Below, piece by piece: positions 1 to 5,942 of a stretch of DNA of 23,700 bases (within the stretch, counting starts at the first letter, position 1; each line of letters begins with the position of its first letter). The notes beneath the pieces were generated by a model, which was not told the DNA's origin, made no database searches, and saw only the letters and a program-made list of their open reading frames with translations. The stretch covers positions 1 through 23,700 of the IMG/VR virus record IMGVR_UViG_3300033064_001827; one strand, 5' to 3'. Source of the DNA: a virus. A program made the position numbers and the translations under genes.

Positions 1-39
1 AATTCAGTATCTTTAGGTATTAATAATTAAAACAACAAA
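1..39 (+). promoter_or_regulatory. Promoter/leader repeat, copy 1
   Basis: This 39-base leader recurs at 284-322 with one mismatch (T at 21, C at 304). It contains TATCTTTA at 8-15, one base from the Bacteroidota -7 consensus TAnnTTTG. The -33 element would lie outside the window. The 3' half is A-rich (AATTAAAACAACAAA) with no Shine-Dalgarno sequence, as is usual for Bacteroidota translation starts. It directly precedes the gene at 45. The promoter role is inferred from the repeat and its placement. Confidence 0.5.
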
Positions 40-44
40 AGGTT

Positions 45-260
45 ATGGAATTTCAATTAAATGAGTGGTACAGTGTTAATGATCTTCATTCAGATCTAGA
101 GTTTTTTTTCGAAGATATACAATCAAAAGATAGTAGAGTAGGATTGCTTATGAAGTATGAATCAGGTCTAATAGAATTTGAAAAATCTCCTTACTTGAAA
201 GGTAATGTAGATCGTAGTAGAGAATACTTCATAGATAAATTCATGTTGATTAAATATTAA
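45..260 (+). CDS. Small hypothetical protein (71 aa)
   Basis: I do not recognise this protein. It is acidic and aromatic-rich, has no membrane segment or signal peptide, and contains no cysteine. The ATG lies six bases after the A-rich leader repeat at 1-39, which supports this start. The next gene at 327 carries the same leader, so the two appear to be separately promoted accessory genes of a phage early region. Such short proteins often modify the host, but nothing in this sequence shows a function. The ORF is supported mainly by its leader and by codon use like its neighbours. Confidence 0.6.
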   Translation: MEFQLNEWYSVNDLHSDLEFFFEDIQSKDSRVGLLMKYESGLIEFEKSPYLKGNVDRSREYFIDKFMLIKY

Positions 261-267
261 AATAAAG

Positions 268-298
268 TTGCAAGCGATCTATTAATTCAGTATCTTTA
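268..298 (+). promoter_or_regulatory. Host-type promoter TTG-N20-TATCTTTA
   Basis: TTG at 268-270 is followed after 20 bases by TATCTTTA at 291-298. This matches the Bacteroidota sigma-A layout (TTG, about 19-21 bases, TAnnTTTG) except for the final G. The same AGTTG-N20-TATnTTTA arrangement occurs at 1507-1537. It overlaps the second copy of the leader repeat and precedes the gene at 327. Confidence 0.5.
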
Positions 299-322
299 GG
301 TATCAATAATTAAAACAACAAA
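284..322 (+). repeat. Promoter/leader repeat, copy 2
   Basis: This is a direct repeat of 1-39 with 38 of 39 bases identical. It covers the -7 element and the A-rich untranslated leader of the gene at 327. Identity stops at the coding region, so the regulatory leader, not the gene, is what is shared. Such duplicated leaders could give co-ordinate expression and could also serve as recombination points for gene gain and loss. Confidence 0.7.
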
Positions 323-326
323 CAAT

Positions 327-596
327 ATGATGACAAGAGAACAATTCTTAAGCGGTACAATCTTTACAATCGGAGTACCAACTTACAAAGGAGCTTGTAC
401 TTATTCTTACAATAAGGATGCTGGATGTATAATGAGACAGTCTAGATCTTCTATAGATGAGAGAGTAGTTATAGATGATTACGAATGTAACATACCTAAG
501 GTAGGTAGGTTAGGTTTTCAAGGGTTCACTTTCGTACTGAAGAAGAGAGTATTAGTCAAGTATAAGTTTTCGGACTTAGTAGAATTTAAAGGTTAG
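327..596 (+). CDS. Small hypothetical protein (89 aa)
   Basis: I do not recognise this protein. It is basic, has no membrane segment, and carries three cysteines (near residues 24, 35 and 54). A lysine-rich beta-like C-terminus ends in a short hydrophobic and charged stretch. Two ATG codons are adjacent at 327 and 330, and the first lies just after the A-rich leader. The stop codon at 594-596 lies inside the 5' stem of a strong terminator, so this is the last gene of its transcript. It has its own host-type promoter and is probably an accessory early gene. Function unknown. Confidence 0.65.
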   Translation: MMTREQFLSGTIFTIGVPTYKGACTYSYNKDAGCIMRQSRSSIDERVVIDDYECNIPKVGRLGFQGFTFVLKKRVLVKYKFSDLVEFKG

Positions 597-618
597 TCTT
601 CGGACTAACTTTTTTTTT
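592..618 (+). terminator. Rho-independent terminator with UUCG loop
   Basis: GTTAGTC (592-598) and GACTAAC (603-609) form a perfect 7-base-pair stem around a TTCG tetraloop (599-602). Nine T residues follow at 610-618. The stop codon of the gene at 327 is within the stem. This is the clearest terminator in the window. Confidence 0.93.
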
Positions 619-1073
619 GGAAAATTCTTACCGAGGTCATAGTGATGTCACTGTGATGTCAATTTGAAATAAGTTTGATCGTTGTTTTCATGCAACGGTT
701 TTACAGGCGGTTTTCCGCAGCTCCTATAGGTTTATCTATTTCTGACTAAAATTGAGGTATGGGGATATATATTTATATAAACTACTTAGTATAAGTTTGG
801 AAGTTGTTATGAATCGTATCTCCTCAATAGTACTTCAATCTTTCCCAAGATCGTATTGTACTCAATCCTTCCTAAAAAGGTATACTATTCAAGTTGTCCT
901 CCTGCCTTATCACGACATAGCTGCTATCCCTAGCATAGTTACCACCTATATCCCTTACCTACCTCTTATGTTGTAATACTATTGGTTTCTTGTCTATATT
1001 TAATATACAACCTTTTTGTTATTTTTTGCAACAATGCATTAAAAATTTTTTGCATAAAATTTGATTATATACA
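619..1073. other. Structured non-coding region
   Basis: I see no convincing gene here. The segment contains a tandem GTGATGTCA repeat (642-650 and 653-661). Hairpins include CGTTG/CAACG (680-684 with 693-697), GCGG-TTTT-CCGC (707-718) and TGCTA-TCCC-TAGCA (922-935), whose minus-strand form has a GGGA loop. An inverted pair ATTGAGG/CCTCAAT lies at 751-757 and 822-828. The motif ATAAGTTTG-N3-GTTGTT occurs at 669-686 and 791-808, and each copy includes a perfect TAnnTTTG. Related GTACT(T)CAATC repeats occur at 830-848 and 858-875. From about 815 to 970 the + strand is pyrimidine-rich, opposite to the coding strand elsewhere. It could be a structured RNA, a control region or a gene remnant. Confidence 0.5.
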
Positions 1074-1091
1074 ACATATATATTTATATAC
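1074..1091 (+). promoter_or_regulatory. AT-rich promoter-like motif
   Basis: ACATATATATTTATATAC lies immediately before the ATG at 1093. It resembles the ACATATTTAT element seen before the tail genes at 4450, 15724 and 18476 but carries an extra TA step. No TTG lies 20 bases upstream. It is a weaker match than the three tail-region copies and could simply be an AT-rich leader. Confidence 0.25.
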
Positions 1092-1092
1092 A

Positions 1093-1506
1093 ATGAAGAA
1101 CCTAGACAGCAATAATCTATTCAATATATTTTCCCAGGGAGACGAAGCTATCTACCAACAACACGGAATACCATACATTGTTGATAATAGTTTCATATTA
1201 TTTGGCACAGTAATAACTGCAGTACAAAATTATACAATACTCAACGAGATGTATATTTACAAATATGGACAAAGGTATATTGACGTAAAACATTCGATAA
1301 AACTCAAGTACTTCGATAAGATTATCACCTACCTCGAAACAATGGATGAGATACACCAAGATACGGTGAGAGACATATTGCATGAGTTTAAACCTAATGC
1401 AGTTAATAGTGCATTAAATCAATTACTACAGTTTTACCAGGATAACGAGATGTATGAGACTTGCGCAATTATTTTAAAATTTATACATATTTTTTTTAAA
1501 AAATAG
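1093..1506 (+). CDS. Hypothetical protein (137 aa)
   Basis: I do not recognise this protein. I chose ATG 1093 rather than the upstream in-frame ATG at 982. Upstream residues would be hydrophobic and low-complexity, while 1093 follows an AT-rich promoter-like motif and opens a hydrophilic sequence. The protein is rich in tyrosine and isoleucine. Its second half looks helical, with alternating hydrophobic and charged residues, and it ends in a short lysine tail after a hydrophobic stretch. It stands alone between a non-coding stretch and the promoter of the next gene. Function unknown. Confidence 0.6.
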   Translation: MKNLDSNNLFNIFSQGDEAIYQQHGIPYIVDNSFILFGTVITAVQNYTILNEMYIYKYGQRYIDVKHSIKLKYFDKIITYLETMDEIHQDTVRDILHEFKPNAVNSALNQLLQFYQDNEMYETCAIILKFIHIFFKK

Positions 1507-1537
1507 TTGGTATACTAAATGTTTGTTCGTATATTTA
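1507..1537 (+). promoter_or_regulatory. Host-type promoter TTG-N20-TATATTTA
   Basis: TTG at 1507-1509 and TATATTTA at 1530-1537 are separated by exactly 20 bases, the same architecture as at 268-298. It starts just after the stop codon of the 1093 gene. It lies upstream of the small membrane protein and the GIY-YIG gene, which would form one transcript. The leader that follows (ATAAAACAACAAG) is A-rich like the others. Confidence 0.5.
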
Positions 1538-1576
1538 CATATATAAAACAACAAGATAATTTAAACAATAAACATT

Positions 1577-1774
1577 ATGACAATTGATCCAGTACTTGCA
1601 CATTATTTACACAGTTACTTAGCTATAGGACTAGCATTTGCGTTGGTAAGTGATATTTGTATATACTACTTAAAATCAAGTGAACAGTATACTTTTTTAC
1701 AAATTACGATGTATATACTATTTTGGCCAATAATATTGGCAGTAGTAATACTTTCGTTTATTAACAAAAACTAA
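1577..1774 (+). CDS. Small two-helix membrane protein (65 aa)
   Basis: Two hydrophobic segments are visible, at about residues 9-31 and 40-61. They are joined by a short polar loop containing lysine and glutamate. The protein starts with a short polar N-terminus and ends in a lysine/asparagine tail. It is probably an inner-membrane protein of the infected host cell. Small phage membrane proteins include holins and superinfection-exclusion factors, but no endolysin is adjacent and neither role can be assigned. It is three bases upstream of the GIY-YIG gene and probably co-transcribed from the promoter at 1507. Confidence 0.65.
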   Translation: MTIDPVLAHYLHSYLAIGLAFALVSDICIYYLKSSEQYTFLQITMYILFWPIILAVVILSFINKN

Positions 1775-1777
1775 GCG

Positions 1778-2410
1778 ATGTACAAGGATAAAATAACATT
1801 GGATCAAGCAATGCATCTTGAATCGATAGGAGATATTACAATTATTGATCCATCACCAAAATCTGTAGGTCCCCTAGGAGACCAAGGAATAGCTTGGAAG
1901 GAAAATTTTGTCAAGTTACAATCAAAGCATAGACACATATCTCCAGAAAAACTACTTACATTCATTTCGGCAAAATATAGTATAGAAATACCTCAGGGGA
2001 TAGTAGATCAAAATACTAGTACATATTCGTGGAGATACCTCCATGGTGTACAAAATTCAAACATAGTACAAAAAAGTACTGATAATATTGAGTACGTGTA
2101 TATTCTTGTAAATGCGGGACATCGCGGCATAGTTAAGATAGGAATGACAACTACAACAGTTAATGGCAGAGTTACAAGTTTAAACGCCTCTAGTACGGTA
2201 GATGAATGGGTTGCTAAGTTCGCCATATGTGTTAGTAAGGGTTCGGCGTATAAAGTGGAACAAGCAGTGCATAGTTTCTTTGCATCGCAAAGGGTTTCAT
2301 CGGATATGGGAGGTAGTAGGGAGTTTTTTACTGTCGATCCCTTAACGGCTTTTGATAAAGTACGCGAAGTAGGAGCGTTGTTTATGGTTGGAAATCCTAT
2401 TGTTTATTAA
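1778..2410 (+). CDS. GIY-YIG superfamily protein, T5orf172/MUG113-like (210 aa)
   Basis: The C-terminal half matches the T5orf172/MUG113 branch of the GIY-YIG nuclease superfamily. It has YVYIL at 106-110 in place of GIY and VKIG at 119-122 in place of YIG. R131 sits on the following helix, E161 and H165 lie in the helix VEQAVHSFF, and REFF is at 181-184. These residues fit the metal-binding and catalytic positions of the fold. Residues 1-100 match nothing I recognise and could bind DNA or a partner. Members are common in phages, either as free-standing nuclease-like genes or fused to DNA-binding domains. Target and activity are unknown. It could be a mobile homing-type gene, but I see no intron or flanking duplication. 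Confidence 0.75.
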   Translation: MYKDKITLDQAMHLESIGDITIIDPSPKSVGPLGDQGIAWKENFVKLQSKHRHISPEKLLTFISAKYSIEIPQGIVDQNTSTYSWRYLHGVQNSNIVQKSTDNIEYVYILVNAGHRGIVKIGMTTTTVNGRVTSLNASSTVDEWVAKFAICVSKGSAYKVEQAVHSFFASQRVSSDMGGSREFFTVDPLTAFDKVREVGALFMVGNPIVY

Positions 2411-2430
2411 GGTATATATATAAAATGCGC

Positions 2431-2456
2431 GGTAAAATCTTACCTGTTGTTTCTTT
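2431..2456 (+). terminator. Possible weak terminator
   Basis: GGTAA (2431-2435) pairs with TTACC (2440-2444) around AATC, followed by a T-rich but interrupted tract (2445-2456). It lies just after the GIY-YIG gene and before the A-rich leader of the next cluster. The stem is short, so the call is tentative. Confidence 0.3.
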
Positions 2457-2541
2457 AAAAAAAAATCGGTAACTTCAATCTATAGCCTTTAACAAAAAAG
2501 AGAAAAAAGGGGATAAAAAAAATTAAAAAAAATAAATTAAA

Positions 2542-2715
2542 ATGAGAAACAAAAATTTATTCGAACAAAAACTAGAAAGATTCGAAGCAGAAGTAAAAGG
2601 TATGGGGTATAATATTCATAAAAATGAATTAGATACAGCTTATAGTTTAGTAGAGACTCTTTTAGAAAAGATAGGAGATCTTAGAACTTTGTTAAATACA
2701 GAGCACCAAGACTAA
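2542..2715 (+). CDS. Small helical protein (57 aa)
   Basis: This 58-codon frame starts at ATG 2542 after a very A-rich leader, as the other genes do. Its stop overlaps the start of the HD-domain gene in a TAATG junction, which strongly suggests coupled translation and a real gene. The sequence is highly charged and probably all alpha-helical, with heptad-like leucines in the second half (TLLEKIGDLRTLL), so it may form a short coiled coil. It could be a partner or regulator of the HD protein. I do not recognise a family. Confidence 0.6.
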   Translation: MRNKNLFEQKLERFEAEVKGMGYNIHKNELDTAYSLVETLLEKIGDLRTLLNTEHQD

Positions 2716-3452
2716 TGGAATTAACAGCGGAGCAAATACAAAAGAATTGGGATAAACATCTTAAGATTGTAGATACTTTTATAACGGGAGAACGTAAAGG
2801 GAAATTAAAAGCTCTCTATCTTGATCTTTCTGAAGAAATGATTATGTCTCCTGCTTCAACCAAACCTTCTTTTCATAATGCCTTTGCTGGGGGGTACATA
2901 GAGCATGTTAATAGGGTAGTGCACTGTGCTCTAAAGACAAAGCAGTTATGGGAAGAAATGGGAGCTACTATAGACTTTACAGATGAAGAATTAGTATTTA
3001 CAGCACTTAATCATGATTTAGGTAAAATAGGTGTTAAAGGGGATCCAATGTACATCCCTCAGACAGATGCCTGGAGAAAAGATAAATTAGGAGAAATCTA
3101 TACAGTAAATAAAACTAGTGCCTTTATGTTAATTCAGGATAGATCCTTATTTACTCTTCAGCAATACGGGGTAGCTATGAGTGAAAAGGAATTCTTAGCT
3201 ATTAAATTACATGATGGATTATATGATGATTCAAACAAAGCTTATTATATTTCTTTTAATCCAGATTCTAAATTTAGAACTAATCTAATTAATATTCTAC
3301 ACCAAGCAGATTTATTAGCTTCTAAAATAGAGTATGATAGGCATATAAATGAACAAAAGCAACCTCCAGCAAAGGTAGAGAAGGTTAAAACTACTACAGG
3401 GAAACCTACTAAGACTTCGCAAGGTTTAGCAAATTTAATTCAAAATATTTAG
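2715..3452 (+). CDS. HD-domain metal-dependent phosphohydrolase (245 aa)
   Basis: The protein carries the ligand set of the HD superfamily: H64 in YIEH, the doublet H100-D101 in NHDLGKIG, H166-D167 in LHDGLYD, and H196 with D199 in LHQADLLA. The spacing, with an upstream histidine and a distal aspartate, fits an active metal-dependent phosphohydrolase. The arrangement resembles the HD domain of YhaM-type 3'-5' exoribonucleases, but no OB-fold N-terminus is present. Possible substrates are nucleotides, cyclic nucleotides or RNA ends. The last 35 residues are a lysine/proline-rich tail. It is coupled to the 57-aa gene by TAATG, followed closely by a membrane protein gene, and lies upstream of the late sigma gene. 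Confidence 0.8.
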   Translation: MELTAEQIQKNWDKHLKIVDTFITGERKGKLKALYLDLSEEMIMSPASTKPSFHNAFAGGYIEHVNRVVHCALKTKQLWEEMGATIDFTDEELVFTALNHDLGKIGVKGDPMYIPQTDAWRKDKLGEIYTVNKTSAFMLIQDRSLFTLQQYGVAMSEKEFLAIKLHDGLYDDSNKAYYISFNPDSKFRTNLINILHQADLLASKIEYDRHINEQKQPPAKVEKVKTTTGKPTKTSQGLANLIQNI

Positions 3453-3453
3453 T

Positions 3454-3747
3454 ATGGGAATTTTAGTAGGAATATTATTTATAGTAGTATTAGTTTTAGG
3501 ATACTTGGTATATAACCTAAATCGTAAAGTAATTAAGCAAGAGGGTATTATAGAATACCAAGTAGGATATTTAAGAAATGTTGCGTACCTTATTAATGAA
3601 TCAAAAATTTACGTTGAACAATTAGATGAAAAAGGTGCATTTAGATCCGATGATGAAGTAGGGGTCTTCTTTAATTTTATGAAACAAATACAAGAAACTA
3701 TAAATGATTACCGTCTCCCAGAAGACTATGGCAAAGCCACAAAATAA
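3454..3747 (+). CDS. Single-pass membrane protein (97 aa)
   Basis: A strongly hydrophobic N-terminal segment (about residues 2-20) is followed by a positively charged flank (NRKVIKQ) and a hydrophilic, probably helical, C-terminal domain of about 70 residues. This predicts a membrane anchor with the bulk in the cytoplasm under the positive-inside rule. The gene starts one base after the HD gene stop and overlaps the sigma factor gene by 20 bases, so it belongs to the same operon. I do not recognise the family. Conserved placement between the HD and sigma genes could be tested in relatives. Confidence 0.7.
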   Translation: MGILVGILFIVVLVLGYLVYNLNRKVIKQEGIIEYQVGYLRNVAYLINESKIYVEQLDEKGAFRSDDEVGVFFNFMKQIQETINDYRLPEDYGKATK

Positions 3748-4426
3748 AGATAATTACTATTTTACACAAGAAACAGAGGATGCAATCGTAAGGTATAACG
3801 CATCCTCTGATCCTGTTTTTAGAGATAAGATATTTACAAAAGAAATATACTATCCATTATATAAGTTAGCAGAAAATATTATACACACTTTTAAATTTTA
3901 CTATCTCGATGTCGATAGTATTGAGGATTTAAAATTAGATGTAGTAAGCATGCTTGTTGAAGAAAAGTTATTTAGATTTGATTCAACTAACGGTGCTAAA
4001 GCATTTTCGTACTTTCAAACAATCGTTAAGAGATGGCTTATAAATTACAATAACAAGAATTATAAAAAGCTGAAACAAATAGGATCCTTTGACGAAATGG
4101 AAGATTCGTATGAAGTAGGAGAAGTTGCAAACTCGGAACGAAAAGTTAAAATAGCTACAATTGTTAACCTTTTTGTACAAAATAGTTATGAAAACATAGA
4201 AACCCTTTTTCCTAAAGAGCAAGATCAAAAAGTTGCAGATGCAATTTTAACTCTATTTACAACACGTAATGACTTGGAAATTTTTAGAAAGAAAGCTCTA
4301 TACATTTATATAAGAGAAATGACTGATTGTGAAACTCCTACACTTACTAAGGTTATTTCTAAACTCAAGGATGAGTTTTATACTTTGCATAAAACTTACC
4401 AAGAAGCAGGATTTTTAATTCAATAA
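3728..4426 (+). CDS. 55: Late-transcription sigma factor, T4 gp55-like (232 aa)
   Basis: Residues about 60-126 resemble sigma-70 region 2 as kept in T4 gp55. An acidic-hydrophobic helix (DSIEDLKLDVVSMLVEE) leads into FRFDSTNGAKAFSYFQTIV and a basic aromatic stretch (KRWLINYNNKNYKKLKQ), which corresponds to the core-binding and -10 recognition helices. T4 gp55 is 185 residues, so this is somewhat longer. In T4, gp55 directs RNA polymerase to late promoters that lack a -35 element, working with the sliding clamp and gp33. I prefer ATG 3728 to ATG 3704, because it shortens the overlap with the upstream gene to 20 bases and gives a typical MAK start. A matching promoter-like motif begins at its last base. 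Confidence 0.75.
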   Translation: MAKPQNKDNYYFTQETEDAIVRYNASSDPVFRDKIFTKEIYYPLYKLAENIIHTFKFYYLDVDSIEDLKLDVVSMLVEEKLFRFDSTNGAKAFSYFQTIVKRWLINYNNKNYKKLKQIGSFDEMEDSYEVGEVANSERKVKIATIVNLFVQNSYENIETLFPKEQDQKVADAILTLFTTRNDLEIFRKKALYIYIREMTDCETPTLTKVISKLKDEFYTLHKTYQEAGFLIQ

Positions 4427-4446
4427 CATATTTATATAATAAATAC
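4426..4446 (+). promoter_or_regulatory. Candidate late promoter, copy 1
   Basis: ACATATTTATATAATAAATAC sits between the sigma factor gene and the ATG at 4450. The ACATATTTAT core recurs before the genes at 15724 and 18476. No TTG lies about 20 bases upstream. An AT-only -10-type element without a -35 is the design of T4 late promoters (TATAAATA). It heads the baseplate block. Its recognition by the gp55-like protein is inference. Confidence 0.5.
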
Positions 4447-4449
4447 ACC

Positions 4450-4797
4450 ATGGGATTAGATACTACAATTTTTGGAACAAAAACAGTCTCTGACATCTTA
4501 AAAGAGATCTACGACAACTCTCGAAGCAAATCAAAACAAGTTAATGCTCTTATAGGAGAGTTAAAACCTCTTGTAGAGAATATAGGAGATGCGACCCTTG
4601 TCGTACCTATGATTAAAGAGTACTTAGAGGTAGGAGTAAAGAACGATGAGCACCTAATTAAAATGGTAGCTCTCGTACAGAGATTTGACAACGGAGGTAA
4701 AGGATCGGAAGCAGATTTCTTCAATCCAGAAGAGCTAGCAAGGTTAATGGAACAGAGTGAGCAAATAGGCAAAAAGTTAGATAACAAGGACGAGTAA
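4450..4797 (+). CDS. Hypothetical protein at head of tail operon (115 aa)
   Basis: I do not recognise this protein. It is acidic, probably mostly helical, with no membrane segment or cysteine. A glycine-containing linker near residues 78-84 (NGGKGSE) separates a helical body from a C-terminal helix rich in glutamate. It directly follows the candidate late promoter and is joined to the spike gene by a TAATG overlap, so it is likely made with the baseplate. It may be a structural or assembly factor such as a chaperone for the spike, but nothing in the sequence shows this. Confidence 0.7.
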   Translation: MGLDTTIFGTKTVSDILKEIYDNSRSKSKQVNALIGELKPLVENIGDATLVVPMIKEYLEVGVKNDEHLIKMVALVQRFDNGGKGSEADFFNPEELARLMEQSEQIGKKLDNKDE

Positions 4798-5942
4798 TGG
4801 CATATAAGTCACATTTTACAGCACGAACAGGTAACAAAGGATCAGGAGGAGGAGGTAAAACAAACTCAACCACTACCTACGGACGAGTTATAAAAACCAT
4901 AATATCAGCAAAAGATCCAGACTATAAAGATTCCTCTATGTTAAATGGAGTGTTTTATAGAGTAATGAAAAATGAAAGTGACGAATCAATTGATAGTGCC
5001 ATTGGCGATTCTGTTAAATTTGCAAAACAAGGAAGCTCTACTTTTAGGGTAGTTCCTATGGAAGGGGAAATAGTTGAAATAAGTTCATCACCTATTGCAA
5101 ATAGTCCTACAAGTAGGGTAGATTATTGGACTAAAGTAGTTAATGTATGGAATCATCCACATCATAACGCAAGTCCAGATACTAAGCAACAAAACTGGCA
5201 AGATAGGATAATAGGAGGACAGAAAGAGCAGTCAACAATAAACCCACTTCAAGTTAATCCTGGAGATCTTGTAATAGAAGGTAGGCTAGGACAATCTATA
5301 CGATTTGGAGGAAACAAAGGAACTAACTTAGATTTTATAGATACAAGCAATAATGGAAAGCCTATAATTTTAATAAGTAATGGACAAATCGAAACACAAG
5401 AAGGAGATAGCGCTATATACGAAGATATAAACGAAGATCTGAACTCAATACACTTATTATCTGACCATAAGGCTTCTCTTAAATCAGCTAATGCTAAAAG
5501 AGATTCTTACGACGTAGTTCCACTAACTTCTGAACAATATATTGGCAATCAAGTAATTATAAATGGTGGAAGATTATATTTTAATGCAAAAAACGACTCT
5601 GCTTTTATATCTGCAAAAGAATCAATAGGACTGAATGCGAAAACAATAAACCTAGATGCAGATAGCTATTTTTGTGTAGATGCAAAAAAGATTTACTTAG
5701 GAAAAGCAGCAAGAACAGCAACTACAAAAGAACCTGTTATACTAGGAATTCAATTAGAAAACTGGCTAGTAACTCTACTAGATACGCTAGAGAGCGTAGC
5801 TAACGCAATGTCAACAGCAACAACACCTTTAGGAGGCCCTGTAACCCAACTAATAACAACAGGTCCAGAACTCAAAGCAGTAGTAGGGTTATTGAAGTCA
5901 CAAGTAATAACATTTCAATCTAAAAAAGTATTTACTGAATAA
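4797..5942 (+). CDS. Baseplate central spike, gp5/gpV-like (381 aa)
   Basis: The architecture fits a phage central spike protein. After a glycine-rich N-terminus, residues about 28-170 form an OB-fold-like beta-rich region (VVPMEGEIVEI at 85-95 and GDLVIEGRLGQSIRFGG at 156-172). Residues about 250-305 are a run of short beta repeats (INGGRLYFNAK, AFISAKESIGLNAKTINLDA, KKIYLG) typical of a trimeric beta-helix. The segment EPVILGIQLENWL at 312-324 is like the linker found in VgrG/gpV relatives. The spike punctures the outer membrane at tail contraction. T4 gp5 carries a lysozyme domain; I see none here, so it resembles the simpler gpV type. The gene has TAATG overlaps on both sides. Confidence 0.7.
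   Translation: MAYKSHFTARTGNKGSGGGGKTNSTTTYGRVIKTIISAKDPDYKDSSMLNGVFYRVMKNESDESIDSAIGDSVKFAKQGSSTFRVVPMEGEIVEISSSPIANSPTSRVDYWTKVVNVWNHPHHNASPDTKQQNWQDRIIGGQKEQSTINPLQVNPGDLVIEGRLGQSIRFGGNKGTNLDFIDTSNNGKPIILISNGQIETQEGDSAIYEDINEDLNSIHLLSDHKASLKSANAKRDSYDVVPLTSEQYIGNQVIINGGRLYFNAKNDSAFISAKESIGLNAKTINLDADSYFCVDAKKIYLGKAARTATTKEPVILGIQLENWLVTLLDTLESVANAMSTATTPLGGPVTQLITTGPELKAVVGLLKSQVITFQSKKVFTE

Noticed and set aside
752-976. Possible 74-residue gene starting with TTG (55 residues from ATG 809)
   Set aside because: Composition is unlike neighbouring proteins, the + strand is pyrimidine-rich, and the stretch is full of hairpins and repeats. A non-coding role fits better, though a small protein cannot be excluded.
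619-1073. tRNA genes in the non-coding stretch
   Set aside because: I found no cloverleaf with a GTTCGA-type T loop and matching acceptor stem on either strand.
982-1092. N-terminal extension of the 1093 gene from ATG 982
   Set aside because: It would be a hydrophobic, low-complexity lead overlapping an AT-rich promoter-like motif. ATG 1093 gives a normal start.
2425-2472. 15-codon frame beginning MRGKILPVV
   Set aside because: Very short, overlaps the possible terminator hairpin, and has no supporting context.
3704-3727. Earlier ATG of the sigma factor gene
   Set aside because: It adds eight residues and lengthens the overlap with the preceding gene; ATG 3728 gives a cleaner start.
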